DNA from: an uncultured Eubacteriales bacterium
GTDB taxonomy: Bacteria; Bacillota; Clostridia; Oscillospirales; Oscillospiraceae
Assembly: GCA_949296115.1 (NCBI GenBank)
Contig: CASFNR010000024.1
Location: 1-43,731, forward strand
DNA length: 43,731 nt
Reading direction: 5' to 3'
A program made the position numbers and the translations under genes. The notes beneath the pieces are model-generated. The model did not search any database. It was not told the DNA's origin and saw only the letters and a list, made by a program, of their open reading frames with translations. This document shows, piece after piece, positions 7,682 to 15,156 of this stretch (position 1 is its first letter; each line of letters opens with the position of its first letter).

Positions 7682-8241
7682 ACCCGCCCCAGCAGCCAGG
7701 CCCCTCCAACGCCAAGTCCGGCGGACAGGGCGCTGGTGATCCAGACAGCCGGAAGAATGTCGAAGGGGGTCGGGCAGCCCAAGGCGCTGCGCACCGCCGC
7801 TACACTGGATGGAATCAGCTGGATGGAGGCGGTATTGAGAACAATCAGCCGGCACAGCTCGTCCGTGGCCGTGCTGCCTCGCTTGAGCCGCTTGGCGGCC
7901 CGAATGCCCAGGGGCGTTGCGGCGTTGCCAAGACCCAGGAAATTGGCACAGACGTTGGCGCTCAGATCCCGGGCCAGCTGCGGGTCCTGCCGGGTGGAGG
8001 GAAAAATATTTCCGAGCAGGGGGCGAAACAGCCGGGAAAGCGTCTGCGTCACGCCTGCCGCCTCCATCAGTGCGCACACGCCGGACCACAGGCACAGACT
8101 GCCCGCCATGGAGACCGCCAGCGTAACCCCAGCCTGGGCCCCCTCCATCACGGAGGCGGACAGGGCGCTTCCCTGCCCGGTCAACAGGGCGCACAGAATG
8201 CTTATGCCCGCAATTCCCACCCAAATCCAGCTCATCAGCAT
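7669..8241 (-). CDS. spmA: Spore maturation protein A
   Basis: The 190-residue membrane protein is the first gene of the spmAB pair, needed for heat-resistant, well-dehydrated spores. Family features are the N-terminal MSWIWVGI helix, VMEGAQAGVTLAVSM, the CANFLGLGNAATPLGI motif and LNTASIQLIPSS. A GTG at 8253 would also be in frame, but GAGGTGG at about 8253-8259 is best placed for the ATG at 8241. Upstream is a near-perfect sigma-E promoter, which agrees with mother-cell expression known for spmA in Bacillus. The spmA stop overlaps the start region of spmB. Confidence 0.93.
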   Translation of the reverse strand: MLMSWIWVGIAGISILCALLTGQGSALSASVMEGAQAGVTLAVSMAGSLCLWSGVCALMEAAGVTQTLSRLFRPLLGNIFPSTRQDPQLARDLSANVCANFLGLGNAATPLGIRAAKRLKRGSTATDELCRLIVLNTASIQLIPSSVAAVRSALGCPTPFDILPAVWITSALSAGLGVGGAWLLGRVCRS

Positions 8242-8286
8242 GGAAATCACCACCTCTGATGCATCTTATTGCCCTGGAAAGCGGAA

Positions 8287-8315
8287 AATGTATGAACAAT
8301 TTCTACAAAATATGT
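8287..8315 (-). promoter_or_regulatory. Sigma-E (mother-cell) promoter of spmAB
   Basis: On the minus strand ACATATT (8309-8315), exactly 14 bp and CATACATT (8287-8294) match the sigma-E consensus kmATATT-N14-CATACAnT almost perfectly. It lies 45 bp before the spmA ATG. Confidence 0.75.
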
Positions 8316-8345
8316 GAGGGAAGTATTCTTTTCGGAAAAAAGTAT

Positions 8346-8374
8346 TTGACTCTCGTTCAAACAGACGGTATAAT
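8346..8374 (+). promoter_or_regulatory. Sigma-A promoter of the abrB-type gene
   Basis: TTGACT (8346-8351), 17 bp and a perfect TATAAT (8369-8374). It is divergent from, and adjacent to, the sigma-E promoter of spmAB. Confidence 0.85.
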
Positions 8375-8437
8375 GATAAAACAAATAAGTCGTTGCGGCA
8401 ACTACGTGGCGATGAATCCGACAGGAGGGATGAAACC

Positions 8438-8680
8438 ATGAAGTTGACGGGAATCATTCGCAAAGTAGATGAACTTGGGAGAATTGTACTGCCGGTTGAG
8501 CTTCGCCGAACGCTGGACATTGCGGAACGGGACGAGCTGGAGATTTACCTGGAAAACGACCGGATTATTTTACAGAAGTTTGAGTACAGCTGCATTTTCT
8601 GCGGTTCCTCCAGGGGATTGATCACCTACCGGCGAAAAAACGTCTGTCAGGAATGCATCAAAAAGATGTCGGAATACTGA
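8438..8680 (+). CDS. AbrB-family transition-state regulator
   Basis: The 80-residue protein begins with a SpoVT/AbrB swapped-hairpin DNA-binding domain: TGIIRKVDELGRIVLPVELR is almost the AbrB signature, followed by an IAERDELEIYLENDRIIL strand pair. The C-terminal part has CIFCG and later CQEC, a possible Cys4 metal site; AbrB and Abh of Bacillus lack this exact arrangement. AbrB proteins repress stationary-phase and sporulation genes during growth. AGGAGG lies eight bases before the ATG. It is monocistronic, divergent from spmAB and next to a sigma-E promoter, but control of spmAB by this protein is only a guess. Confidence 0.88.
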   Translation: MKLTGIIRKVDELGRIVLPVELRRTLDIAERDELEIYLENDRIILQKFEYSCIFCGSSRGLITYRRKNVCQECIKKMSEY

Positions 8681-8687
8681 AATTATT

Positions 8688-8721
8688 TCGCCCGGAATGG
8701 GTTACCATTCCGGGCGGTTTT
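8688..8721. terminator. Terminator between convergent abrB-type gene and rsmI
   Basis: A 12-bp stem (CGCCCGGAATGG / CCATTCCGGGCG) with a GTTA loop is followed by GTTTT. The minus-strand side has an AT-rich tail, so it may serve rsmI as well. Confidence 0.85.
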
Positions 8722-8725
8722 GCGT

Positions 8726-9568
8726 TTATTCCTCGGGAGCCAGGGAGACGGCAATGTCGTATACCGTATTTTTGGGCAGAGACAGCTCCTTTGCCGTCTG
8801 CTTGACGGCGTCCTTTCGGCTCAGACCCTGGTCCAGCAGCTGGGCAAGCCGGGCGGCGGCATCGTCCTGAGAGGCAGTTTCCTTTTCTGCTTCGGGTGCG
8901 CCGGCAACCACCAGAACAAATTCGCCCTTGGGCGGATTTTCGGCGTAAAAAGAGATGGCCCCGCCCAGGGTGGTCCGGATGACTTCCTCGTGGAGCTTGG
9001 TCAGCTCCCGGCACAGGCTGATGGGACGGTCCTCGCCAAAGCACTGGGCCAGGTCTTCCAGTGTTGCCGCCAGTTTGTGGGGCGCCTCGTAGAAAATCAT
9101 GGTCCGGGTTTCCTGCCGCAGGGATTCCAGATGCTCCCGGCGGCTTTTTTTCGCCGTGGAGAGGAAGCCCTCAAAGCAGAACCGGCCGGTGGCCTGACCG
9201 GAAATGCTCAGAGCGGTGATGGCGGCGCAGGGGCCGGGAATGGCGCACACCACGATCCCCGCCTGGGCGCACTGCTTCACCAGGTCCTCGCCAGGGTCGG
9301 AGATGGCGGGGCTTCCCGCATCGGACACCAGGGCGCAGGTTTCACCCCCCAGAATGCGCTGGACAATCTGATCGCCTTTGAAGGTCTTGTTGTGCTCGTA
9401 GTAGCTGACAAGGCTTTTTTTGATGCCCAGATGGTTGAGCAGCTTCAGGGTGACCCGGGTATCCTCTGCGGCAATGAAATCCGCCTGCTCCAGGGTCTCC
9501 CGGCAGCGCTGGGAAATATCTCCCAGATTGCCGATGGGGGTTGGTACAAGATACAGCATTCCGGCCAT
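8726..9568 (-). CDS. rsmI: 16S rRNA (cytidine-1402-2'-O)-methyltransferase
   Basis: RsmI methylates the ribose of C1402 in the decoding centre of 16S rRNA with SAM. The 280-residue protein is a tetrapyrrole-methylase-fold enzyme with LVPTPIGNLGDIS at the N terminus, AEDTR, LVSDAGSPAISDPG, IPGPCAAITALSISG and the FYEAPHK motif, then a C-terminal RsmI helix-turn-helix-like tail (LSRKDAVKQTAKELSLPKNTVY). AAGGA precedes the ATG. The start overlaps the stop of the trmN6-like gene by one base (TAATG), so the two are translationally coupled. The frame extends upstream but only as shadow. Confidence 0.95.
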   Translation of the reverse strand: MAGMLYLVPTPIGNLGDISQRCRETLEQADFIAAEDTRVTLKLLNHLGIKKSLVSYYEHNKTFKGDQIVQRILGGETCALVSDAGSPAISDPGEDLVKQCAQAGIVVCAIPGPCAAITALSISGQATGRFCFEGFLSTAKKSRREHLESLRQETRTMIFYEAPHKLAATLEDLAQCFGEDRPISLCRELTKLHEEVIRTTLGGAISFYAENPPKGEFVLVVAGAPEAEKETASQDDAAARLAQLLDQGLSRKDAVKQTAKELSLPKNTVYDIAVSLAPEE

Positions 9569-10269
9569 TATGGTTCGTCCTTCCTGTGGTAAATATCCTG
9601 GTAAATGGGGGTGGGATTGCCGTCGGTGCCGGTCAGGCACCACTCCTCCCAGGCAAGTCCCGGCTTGGCGCCCTTGCGGAACTGAAGCAGCACCAGAGAC
9701 ACCGGGCCGCCCTCCCGATGATGCAAAAGGCACAGCCGCTTGGCGGCCAGCCCCGCCCGGTCCCCCTGGACAATCAGCTCCCCCAGCCGTTCCGGCCGGT
9801 GCACCAGGAAAAAGTCGCCGCCGTACTTCAGCGCCCAGGCGGCGCTGCGGAACAGCTCCCCCGGTGCGCAGCAGTCCTCCCGCCGGGCAGTGGGAAGGGC
9901 CTGACTGGCGGGACCGCCGGAAAAATAGGGAGGATTGGAGACGCAGCAGGAAAAACTGCCGGGGGCAAAACATTCGGATACCCGCCGCAGATCACCGCAT
10001 ATACTGTGCATACGGGACTGCAACTGGTTGCGGCGGATATTTTCCAGGGCAGCTTCGTGAGCGGCAGGGTCCAGCTCTACTCCGGTGACCTGACAGCCCG
10101 CATCCCGGCTGCACAGCAGCAGCCCCAGTGTGCCGCAGCCGGACCCCAGGTCCAGCACCCGGGCATTCCGGGGAAGCCTTACAAAATGGGCCAGGGCCAT
10201 GGAGTCGGTGCTCAGAGGAAAGGTGTCCGGCGCCAGTTCCAGCGTGTAGCCGTTGGGCAGATATTCCAT
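9568..10269 (-). CDS. trmN6: tRNA1(Val) (adenine-37-N6)-methyltransferase family protein
   Basis: The 233-residue class I SAM methyltransferase shows VLDLGSGCGTLGLLL (SAM motif I), GVELDP (motif II) and the catalytic NPPY motif typical of N6-adenine methyltransferases. It matches the TrmN6/YabB family, placed next to rsmI (yraL/yabC) in many Firmicutes; in Escherichia coli TrmN6 modifies A37 of tRNA1-Val. The true substrate in this organism is inferred. The ATG at 10269 is chosen because AGGAG (10281-10285) precedes it; the frame is open further upstream. It ends in a one-base overlap with rsmI. Confidence 0.88.
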   Translation of the reverse strand: MEYLPNGYTLELAPDTFPLSTDSMALAHFVRLPRNARVLDLGSGCGTLGLLLCSRDAGCQVTGVELDPAAHEAALENIRRNQLQSRMHSICGDLRRVSECFAPGSFSCCVSNPPYFSGGPASQALPTARREDCCAPGELFRSAAWALKYGGDFFLVHRPERLGELIVQGDRAGLAAKRLCLLHHREGGPVSLVLLQFRKGAKPGLAWEEWCLTGTDGNPTPIYQDIYHRKDEP

Positions 10270-10305
10270 GGGCGCATTTTCTCCTGAAAGTGGGATATAA
10301 GAAAG

Positions 10306-10336
10306 ATTGGCCTGCGCAAAGTCTGCGCAGGCCAAT
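10306..10336 (-). terminator. Terminator after the ferredoxin gene
   Basis: A 13-bp perfect stem (ATTGGCCTGCGCA / TGCGCAGGCCAAT, 5-base loop) lies directly after the ferredoxin stop on the minus strand, followed by CTTTCTT. Some read-through into trmN6-rsmI is possible. Confidence 0.7.
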
Positions 10337-10353
10337 TACAGGCTGATGTAAAA

Positions 10354-10524
10354 TTAGCCTTCCTCGATGGCGTCGTTGGGGCACTGCTCAGCGCAGGAGC
10401 CGCAGGAAACGCAGACGTCAGCATCGATGACGTACTTGCCGTCGCCCTCGGAAATAGCCTCGACAGGGCACTGCTCGGCGCAGGCGCCGCAGGAAACACA
10501 AGCGTCGGTGATGATGTAAGCCAT
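10354..10524 (-). CDS. 2[4Fe-4S] ferredoxin
   Basis: This 56-residue protein is a clostridial-type bacterial ferredoxin, the low-potential electron carrier for enzymes such as pyruvate:ferredoxin oxidoreductase and hydrogenase. It has two CxxCxxCxxxCP motifs, with Cys at residues 9, 12, 15, 19 and at 38, 41, 44, 48, each pattern reading CVSCG(A/S)CAEQCP. The two halves are an evident internal duplication. AGGAGG (10532-10537) precedes the ATG by seven bases. It has its own promoter and terminator, so it is a monocistronic, probably abundant transcript. Confidence 0.95.
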   Translation of the reverse strand: MAYIITDACVSCGACAEQCPVEAISEGDGKYVIDADVCVSCGSCAEQCPNDAIEEG

Positions 10525-10575
10525 GGTTATACCTCCTATACAATCGTCGGTTTCACGTCATTTCAACGTAACATC

Positions 10576-10603
10576 ATTGTAGCATGGATTTTCGAAATTG
10601 CAA
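10576..10603 (-). promoter_or_regulatory. Sigma-A promoter of the ferredoxin gene
   Basis: On the minus strand TTGCAA (10598-10603), 16 bp and TACAAT (10576-10581). Confidence 0.7.
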
Positions 10604-10708
10604 TTCCTTTTTTCGTTTTTTTCATGAATAATTTTTCCCTCCATTGGAGATGCTTTTTCGGAAAACGGCGGCCGGAATCCGGGCCGCCGGCGCACGGGGA
10701 GGGATGTT

Positions 10709-13033
10709 ATGCGCTATCATACGGTGACGGCGGATCTGATCCAAAACGCCGCCCGGAAGGCCAGAAGCCTGGGGCACAGCTATGTGGGTTCCGTCCACCT
10801 GCTGCTTGCCATGGCCTGGGAGCCGGGGGGAATGGGATTGGTGCTGCGCCAGGCGGGGGTTGACCCGGAACTGACGGAGGCCATGGCCCAGCTGCTCTAC
10901 GGGGCGGGAACCCCGGACCTGCCCCTGCCCCAGGGACTGACAGGGGAGGCATGGGAAATTCTCAGGCTGTCCGCCCAGGAAGCCCGGCAGCAGAACTGCC
11001 GGGAGATTCAGCCTCATCATATTCTTCTGGCCATTGCCCGCCGGGAGAACTCGGCTGCGGGAGAACTGCTGCGGCTGAACGGTGTCAGCGCCGATATGCT
11101 GTTTACCTATACCGTGGACTATTTGCGCTGGGAGCAGGCGGCTCTCGGGAAAGGAAAGAAGGAGGCGGTTTCAATGCGGCTGTTGGAACAATTCAGCGAG
11201 GATCTCATCCTCAAGGCGTCCGCCATGGACCCGGTAATCGGACGGGAGAAGGAAATCGACATGGTGATTGGAATTCTCTGCCGGAAAAACAAGAATAACC
11301 CTGCGCTGGTGGGGGAGCCTGGGGTGGGAAAAACCGCCATTGCCGAGGGGCTGGCCCAGCGGATGGCCATGGGCAACGTACCGCCGCAGCTGAAGGAGAA
11401 ACGGCTGGTGAGCCTGAACATGGCCAGTCTGGTGGCGGGAACCAAATACCGGGGCGAATTTGAGGAGCGGCTGCGGGATGTGCTGGCAGAAATCCGCCGC
11501 AATGGCGATGTGATTCTCTTTGTGGATGAAATGCATACCATTGTGGGAGCCGGGGCGGCGGAGGGGGCCATTGACGCCGCCAACATTTTCAAACCCGCCC
11601 TGGGCCGGGGGGAGCTGCAGATGCTGGGTGCCACCACCCGGGAAGAGTACCGCCGGTATATCGAGAAGGACGCCGCCCTGGAGCGGCGCTTCCGCCCTGT
11701 GATGGTGGAGGAGCCGGGGGCAGATACTGCCCTGGCCATTCTCCGGGCGCTGAAGCCCGGCCTGGAGCGGCACCACCATCTGCGCATTACCGAGGATGCC
11801 CTGAAGGAGGCGGTGCGGCTGTCCACACGGTATCTGCCCGACCTGTATCTGCCGGATAAGGCCATCGATCTGCTGGACGAGGGAGCGGCCCGGGCCAGAA
11901 TGGAAGAGCTGCACACCACCCGGGGCGGGGCAGCCCGGAAGGAGCTGGAGCAGGAACTGCAGGGGGCCGTCCGGGAGCGGAAGTTTGAGAAAGCGGCAGA
12001 GCTCCGGGACAAAATGCAGCATCTGTCCAAGCCGGCGGAAAATCGCCGGGCCCGGAGCGTCACCGCTTCGGATATCGCCTGGGTGGTGTCTGCCCGGACG
12101 GGGATTCCGGTGGGACGGCTCACCGCCACGGAGCGGGAGCGGCTGCTGAATCTGGAGAGCCTGCTCTCTTCTCAGGTGGTAGGGCAGGAGCAGGCAGTGC
12201 GGGCGGTGGCGGAAGCAGTGCGCCGGGGCTATTCCGGCATCCGGGATGCGGGGCGGCCCATTGCCTGTCTGCTGTTCACCGGCCCTACCGGTGTGGGAAA
12301 GACGGAACTGTGCCGTGCCCTGGCGGAGGAGGTCTATGGCAGCAAGGAAGCGGTGATCCGGCTGGATATGACGGAATATATGGAAAAGCAGTCTGTTTCC
12401 CGGCTGATCGGGGCGCCTCCCGGGTATGTGGGCTACGAAGAGGGCGGCAAGCTGACGGAAGCAGTGCGCCGCCGCCCCTATTGCCTGGTGCTGCTGGACG
12501 AACTGGAAAAGGCCCACCCGGATGTGCTGGGAATTTTGCTGCAGATCATGGAGGAGGGGGAACTGACCGACTCCACCGGTCGCCGGGTCAGCTTCAAGAA
12601 TGCCATTGTGGTGATGACCTCCAACGTAGGCGGCCAGATCCGGGGCGATGGGCTGGGATTCTGCGCCGGCGGCCGGGAGGCGGAGGTGGGAGAAGCGGTG
12701 CGCCAGGCATTTTCTCCGGAATTCCTGGGCCGGATTGACCAGATCATTCCCTTCACCCAGTTGGGCCGGGGCGCCATGGAGGCCATTGCCTGGAAGTATC
12801 TGCGCCAGCTTCAGGAGCGGGTGGCCGGTGCCGGCACCCAGCTCCAGCTGCCCCAGGAAATTGCCCCTTTCCTCATGGACAAATGTCCCGGCAAAGATGG
12901 GGCCCGGCAGCTGCGCCGCCTGGTGCAGACGGAGGTGGAAGGCCCCCTGGCAGCCTATCTGCTGCGCTGCTCCCGGCGGCCCAGCCGGGTCCGTCTCCAG
13001 CTGGAGGCAGGGACGGTTTCCTTTTGCGCCTGA
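10709..13033 (+). CDS. clpC: ClpC-type AAA+ unfoldase
   Basis: The 774-residue Hsp100 ATPase has an N-terminal double Clp-N repeat (about 1-150), a first AAA+ domain with Walker A GEPGVGKT (202-209) and Walker [11 protein letters not shown], a short middle domain with a UVR-like segment ([14 protein letters not shown]), and a second AAA+ domain with GPTGVGKT (525-532) and [11 protein letters not shown]. An LGF tripeptide in the second module corresponds to the ClpP-docking loop. This is ClpC rather than ClpB, since the long coiled-coil middle domain is missing. It feeds unfolded proteins to ClpP. Unlike the Bacillus operon, no ctsR, mcsA or mcsB is adjacent. GGGGAGGG precedes the ATG. Confidence 0.88.
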   Translation: MRYHTVTADLIQNAARKARSLGHSYVGSVHLLLAMAWEPGGMGLVLRQAGVDPELTEAMAQLLYGAGTPDLPLPQGLTGEAWEILRLSAQEARQQNCREIQPHHILLAIARRENSAAGELLRLNGVSADMLFTYTVDYLRWEQAALGKGKKEAVSMRLLEQFSEDLILKASAMDPVIGREKEIDMVIGILCRKNKNNPALVGEPGVGKTAIAEGLAQRMAMGNVPPQLKEKRLVSLNMASLVAGTKYRGEFEERLRDVLAEIRRNGDVILFVDEMHTIVGAGAAEGAIDAANIFKPALGRGELQMLGATTREEYRRYIEKDAALERRFRPVMVEEPGADTALAILRALKPGLERHHHLRITEDALKEAVRLSTRYLPDLYLPDKAIDLLDEGAARARMEELHTTRGGAARKELEQELQGAVRERKFEKAAELRDKMQHLSKPAENRRARSVTASDIAWVVSARTGIPVGRLTATERERLLNLESLLSSQVVGQEQAVRAVAEAVRRGYSGIRDAGRPIACLLFTGPTGVGKTELCRALAEEVYGSKEAVIRLDMTEYMEKQSVSRLIGAPPGYVGYEEGGKLTEAVRRRPYCLVLLDELEKAHPDVLGILLQIMEEGELTDSTGRRVSFKNAIVVMTSNVGGQIRGDGLGFCAGGREAEVGEAVRQAFSPEFLGRIDQIIPFTQLGRGAMEAIAWKYLRQLQERVAGAGTQLQLPQEIAPFLMDKCPGKDGARQLRRLVQTEVEGPLAAYLLRCSRRPSRVRLQLEAGTVSFCA

Positions 13034-13102
13034 TTTTATTAGAACAATTGTACGAAAAGTTGTCGGAATATTCTGGAAAGCACAAAAAACCTGAGAAAAA
13101 GA

Positions 13103-13131
13103 TTGATTTTTTTGGAGCAGGGTAGTATACT
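13103..13131 (+). promoter_or_regulatory. Sigma-A promoter of the dcw cluster
   Basis: TTGATT (13103-13108), 17 bp and TATACT (13126-13131) lie 57 bp before mraZ. Confidence 0.75.
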
Positions 13132-13140
13132 GTCTGTAAT

Positions 13141-13174
13141 TGGAGTAAAAGGGTAGTAAAGTGGAGCAAAAGGG
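13141..13174 (+). promoter_or_regulatory. Candidate MraZ operator
   Basis: Three related boxes, GGAGTAAAA, GGTAGTAAA and GGAGCAAAA, recur at 10-11 bp steps between the -10 and the mraZ ribosome site. MraZ is known to bind tandem G-rich repeats spaced about one helical turn before its own gene. Binding here is inferred from position and periodicity. Confidence 0.5.
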
Positions 13175-13188
13175 AAGGAGGTGAGACC

Positions 13189-13617
13189 ATGATCGGCAAA
13201 TATCCTGCCAAGCTGGACGAGAAGAGCCGTCTGTTCGTTCCGTCCAAACTCCGGGGGGAACTGGGGGAGACGTTCTTCGTCACCCTGGGGGTCAACTGCG
13301 GTCATCGCTGTCTCACCATCTACACCGCTGCTGAATGGCAGCGCCTTTCCGACAACTATAACGCCCTGAGCATTTCCCAGCGGGCAGGGGCTACCAGCCT
13401 GATTTTTATGAATGCGGCGGAATGCACCCCGGATAAGCAGTTCCGCTTCGGCCTGACGCCGTTCCTGCTGCAATATGCGGGGATCGACCGGGAGGTTGTG
13501 ATTGTGGGCCGGGCCGGTCAGGCGGAAATCTGGGACGCCAAGGAATTCGCCGCCTTCGAGGCGGAGAACCTGACCCCCGAAAAGCTGCTGGCTTCCCTGG
13601 AGGCAATCGGCCTATGA
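13189..13617 (+). CDS. mraZ: Transcriptional regulator MraZ
   Basis: MraZ is a SpoVT/AbrB-like DNA-binding protein that typically represses the dcw operon it heads. The 142-residue protein has two tandem MraZ domains: MIGKYPAKLDEKSRLFVPSKLR at the N terminus and a second DKQFRFGLTPFLLQYAGI copy, each carrying the DxxxR-type motif. AAGGAGG lies seven bases before the ATG. Its stop overlaps the rsmH start by four bases (ATGA). Confidence 0.95.
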   Translation: MIGKYPAKLDEKSRLFVPSKLRGELGETFFVTLGVNCGHRCLTIYTAAEWQRLSDNYNALSISQRAGATSLIFMNAAECTPDKQFRFGLTPFLLQYAGIDREVVIVGRAGQAEIWDAKEFAAFEAENLTPEKLLASLEAIGL

Positions 13618-14549
13618 GCGAATTTCATCATGTATCCGTGCTGCTGGAGGAGTCCATTGCGGCGCTGAAGATCAAACCCGATGGCATTTATGTGGACGGC
13701 ACCCTGGGCGGTGCCGGCCATTCCAGCCGGATTGCGGCCCAGCTCACCACCGGACGGCTGGTGGGCATCGACCGGGACCCGGTGGCCCTGGCGGCGGCGG
13801 AAGAACGGCTGGCCCCCTGGAAGGACCGGGTCAGCCTGGTCCATTCCAACTTCTGCCAGCTGGATTCCGCTCTGGACAGCCTGGGAATTGGTAAGGTGGA
13901 CGGCATCCTGCTGGACCTGGGCGTTTCCTCTCCCCAGTTGGACGACGGGGAGCGAGGATTTTCCTACATGGTGGATGCCCCCCTGGATATGCGGATGAAC
14001 AGTGAAGATGTCCGGGACGCCCATCAGATTGTGAATACCTGGTCCTATGAAGAATTGAAGCGGATTCTCTACGATTACGGCGAGGAGCGGTATGCCCCCC
14101 AGATTGCGGCCGCCATCTGCCGCCGCCGGGAGGACAGGCCCATTGAGACCACTTTGGAGCTGGTGGACATTATCCGCTCGGCCATGCCGGCTTCTGCCCT
14201 GCGGGAGAAGCAGCATCCGGCCAAACGCAGCTTCCAGGCCATCCGAATCGCCGTCAACGACGAATTGGATTCGGTATCCAAGGTGATGGAGGCGGCCATC
14301 CCCCGGCTGAACCCCGGCGGGCGGCTGGCGGTCATCACCTTCCACTCTCTGGAGGACCGGATTGTGAAGAACGCCATGAACGCAGCTGCCAAGGGCTGTA
14401 CCTGCCCGCCCAGTTTTCCGGTGTGTGTGTGCGGGAAAAAGCCCCAGGTGGTGTGCATCACCCGCAAGCCCATTGTATCCGGCGAGGAAGAGCTGGAACG
14501 CAACCCCAGAGCCAGAAGCGCCAAGCTTCGGGTCTGTGAAAAGCTGTAA
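13614..14549 (+). CDS. rsmH: 16S rRNA (cytosine-1402-N4)-methyltransferase
   Basis: RsmH (MraW) adds the N4-methyl group to C1402 of 16S rRNA; RsmI, encoded 4 kb away in this window, adds the 2'-O-methyl to the same nucleotide. The 311-residue protein shows HVSVLLEE, YVDGTLGGAGHS (SAM site), GIDRDP, LLDLGVSSPQLD and the C-terminal ITFHSLEDRIVK and RNPRARSAKLR motifs. It overlaps mraZ by four bases, the conserved arrangement. Confidence 0.97.
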   Translation: MSEFHHVSVLLEESIAALKIKPDGIYVDGTLGGAGHSSRIAAQLTTGRLVGIDRDPVALAAAEERLAPWKDRVSLVHSNFCQLDSALDSLGIGKVDGILLDLGVSSPQLDDGERGFSYMVDAPLDMRMNSEDVRDAHQIVNTWSYEELKRILYDYGEERYAPQIAAAICRRREDRPIETTLELVDIIRSAMPASALREKQHPAKRSFQAIRIAVNDELDSVSKVMEAAIPRLNPGGRLAVITFHSLEDRIVKNAMNAAAKGCTCPPSFPVCVCGKKPQVVCITRKPIVSGEEELERNPRARSAKLRVCEKL

Positions 14550-14580
14550 GAGACAATAACCACCCAAAGGGGAGACAACT

Positions 14581-15054
14581 ATGGTACAGAAGCCGAAAAT
14601 CCAGTATGTGGGGCAGTTTTATATCTACGGCAGCGAGGCCCGGAAGCTGGACCAGAAGAAGGCACCCCAGCGGGCGAAGAAGCCGATGCCCCTGGCACGG
14701 CTGGAGAAGATTGAGAAGATTGTCATTGACCCGGTGGCTTTGGTTGGCATTGCGGCGGCGGTGGTGCTGCTGTTTGTGATGCTGAGCAGCGCACTGCAAT
14801 TCCGGCAGGATTGGGCTGAGTACCGGCAGATGTCCAACTATGTCTCGGAGCTGAAGCGGGAGAATGCGGAACTGACCCGAACCTATCGGACGGGCTATGA
14901 CCTGGATGAGATTCAGAAACGGGCCGCCGCCCTTGGGCTGATTCCCAAGGAAGAGGTGGAGACCCGCACCATCACCGTGACGGTCCCGGAACCGGAGGCG
15001 GAACCCACCTGGTGGGATGACGTGGTTTGGTTCTGGCAGGGCTTGTTTGCATAA
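14581..15054 (+). CDS. ftsL: FtsL/DivIC-type septum protein
   Basis: The 157-residue bitopic membrane protein sits at the ftsL position, between rsmH and the PBP gene. It has a basic cytoplasmic N terminus (about 50 residues), one membrane helix (about residues 58-77), a coiled-coil stretch with YVSELKRENAEL and a short C-terminal domain ending in a Trp-rich tail. FtsL-type proteins join DivIB and DivIC in the divisome complex that activates septal peptidoglycan synthesis. Sequence alone hardly separates FtsL from DivIC; position favours FtsL. A GGGGAG site precedes the ATG. Confidence 0.75.
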   Translation: MVQKPKIQYVGQFYIYGSEARKLDQKKAPQRAKKPMPLARLEKIEKIVIDPVALVGIAAAVVLLFVMLSSALQFRQDWAEYRQMSNYVSELKRENAELTRTYRTGYDLDEIQKRAAALGLIPKEEVETRTITVTVPEPEAEPTWWDDVVWFWQGLFA

Positions 15055-15076
15055 TTGCCTGAGACGGCCATAGAAT
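15049..15076 (+). promoter_or_regulatory. Possible sigma-E promoter of the PBP gene
   Basis: GCATAAT (15049-15055, overlapping the ftsL stop), 13 bp and CATAGAAT (15069-15076) resemble the sigma-E consensus, with one base off in each element and a spacer one base short. spoVD of Bacillus is a sigma-E gene. Confidence 0.35.
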
Positions 15077-15091
15077 TAGGATAAAGCTGCG

Positions 15092-15122
15092 ATGGGCGGC
15101 GAGGGTTTCCCTTGCTGCCCAT
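15092..15122 (+). terminator. Hairpin between ftsL and the PBP gene (possible attenuator)
   Basis: ATGGGCGGCGAGGG pairs with CCCTTGCTGCCCAT across a TTT loop, a 14-bp stem with two G-U pairs, followed by TCTTT. The weak U tract suggests partial termination or RNA processing inside the dcw transcript. Confidence 0.45.
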
Positions 15123-15156
15123 TCTTTGAATCAGCTTGTCTGAAGGAGGGGCCGGT

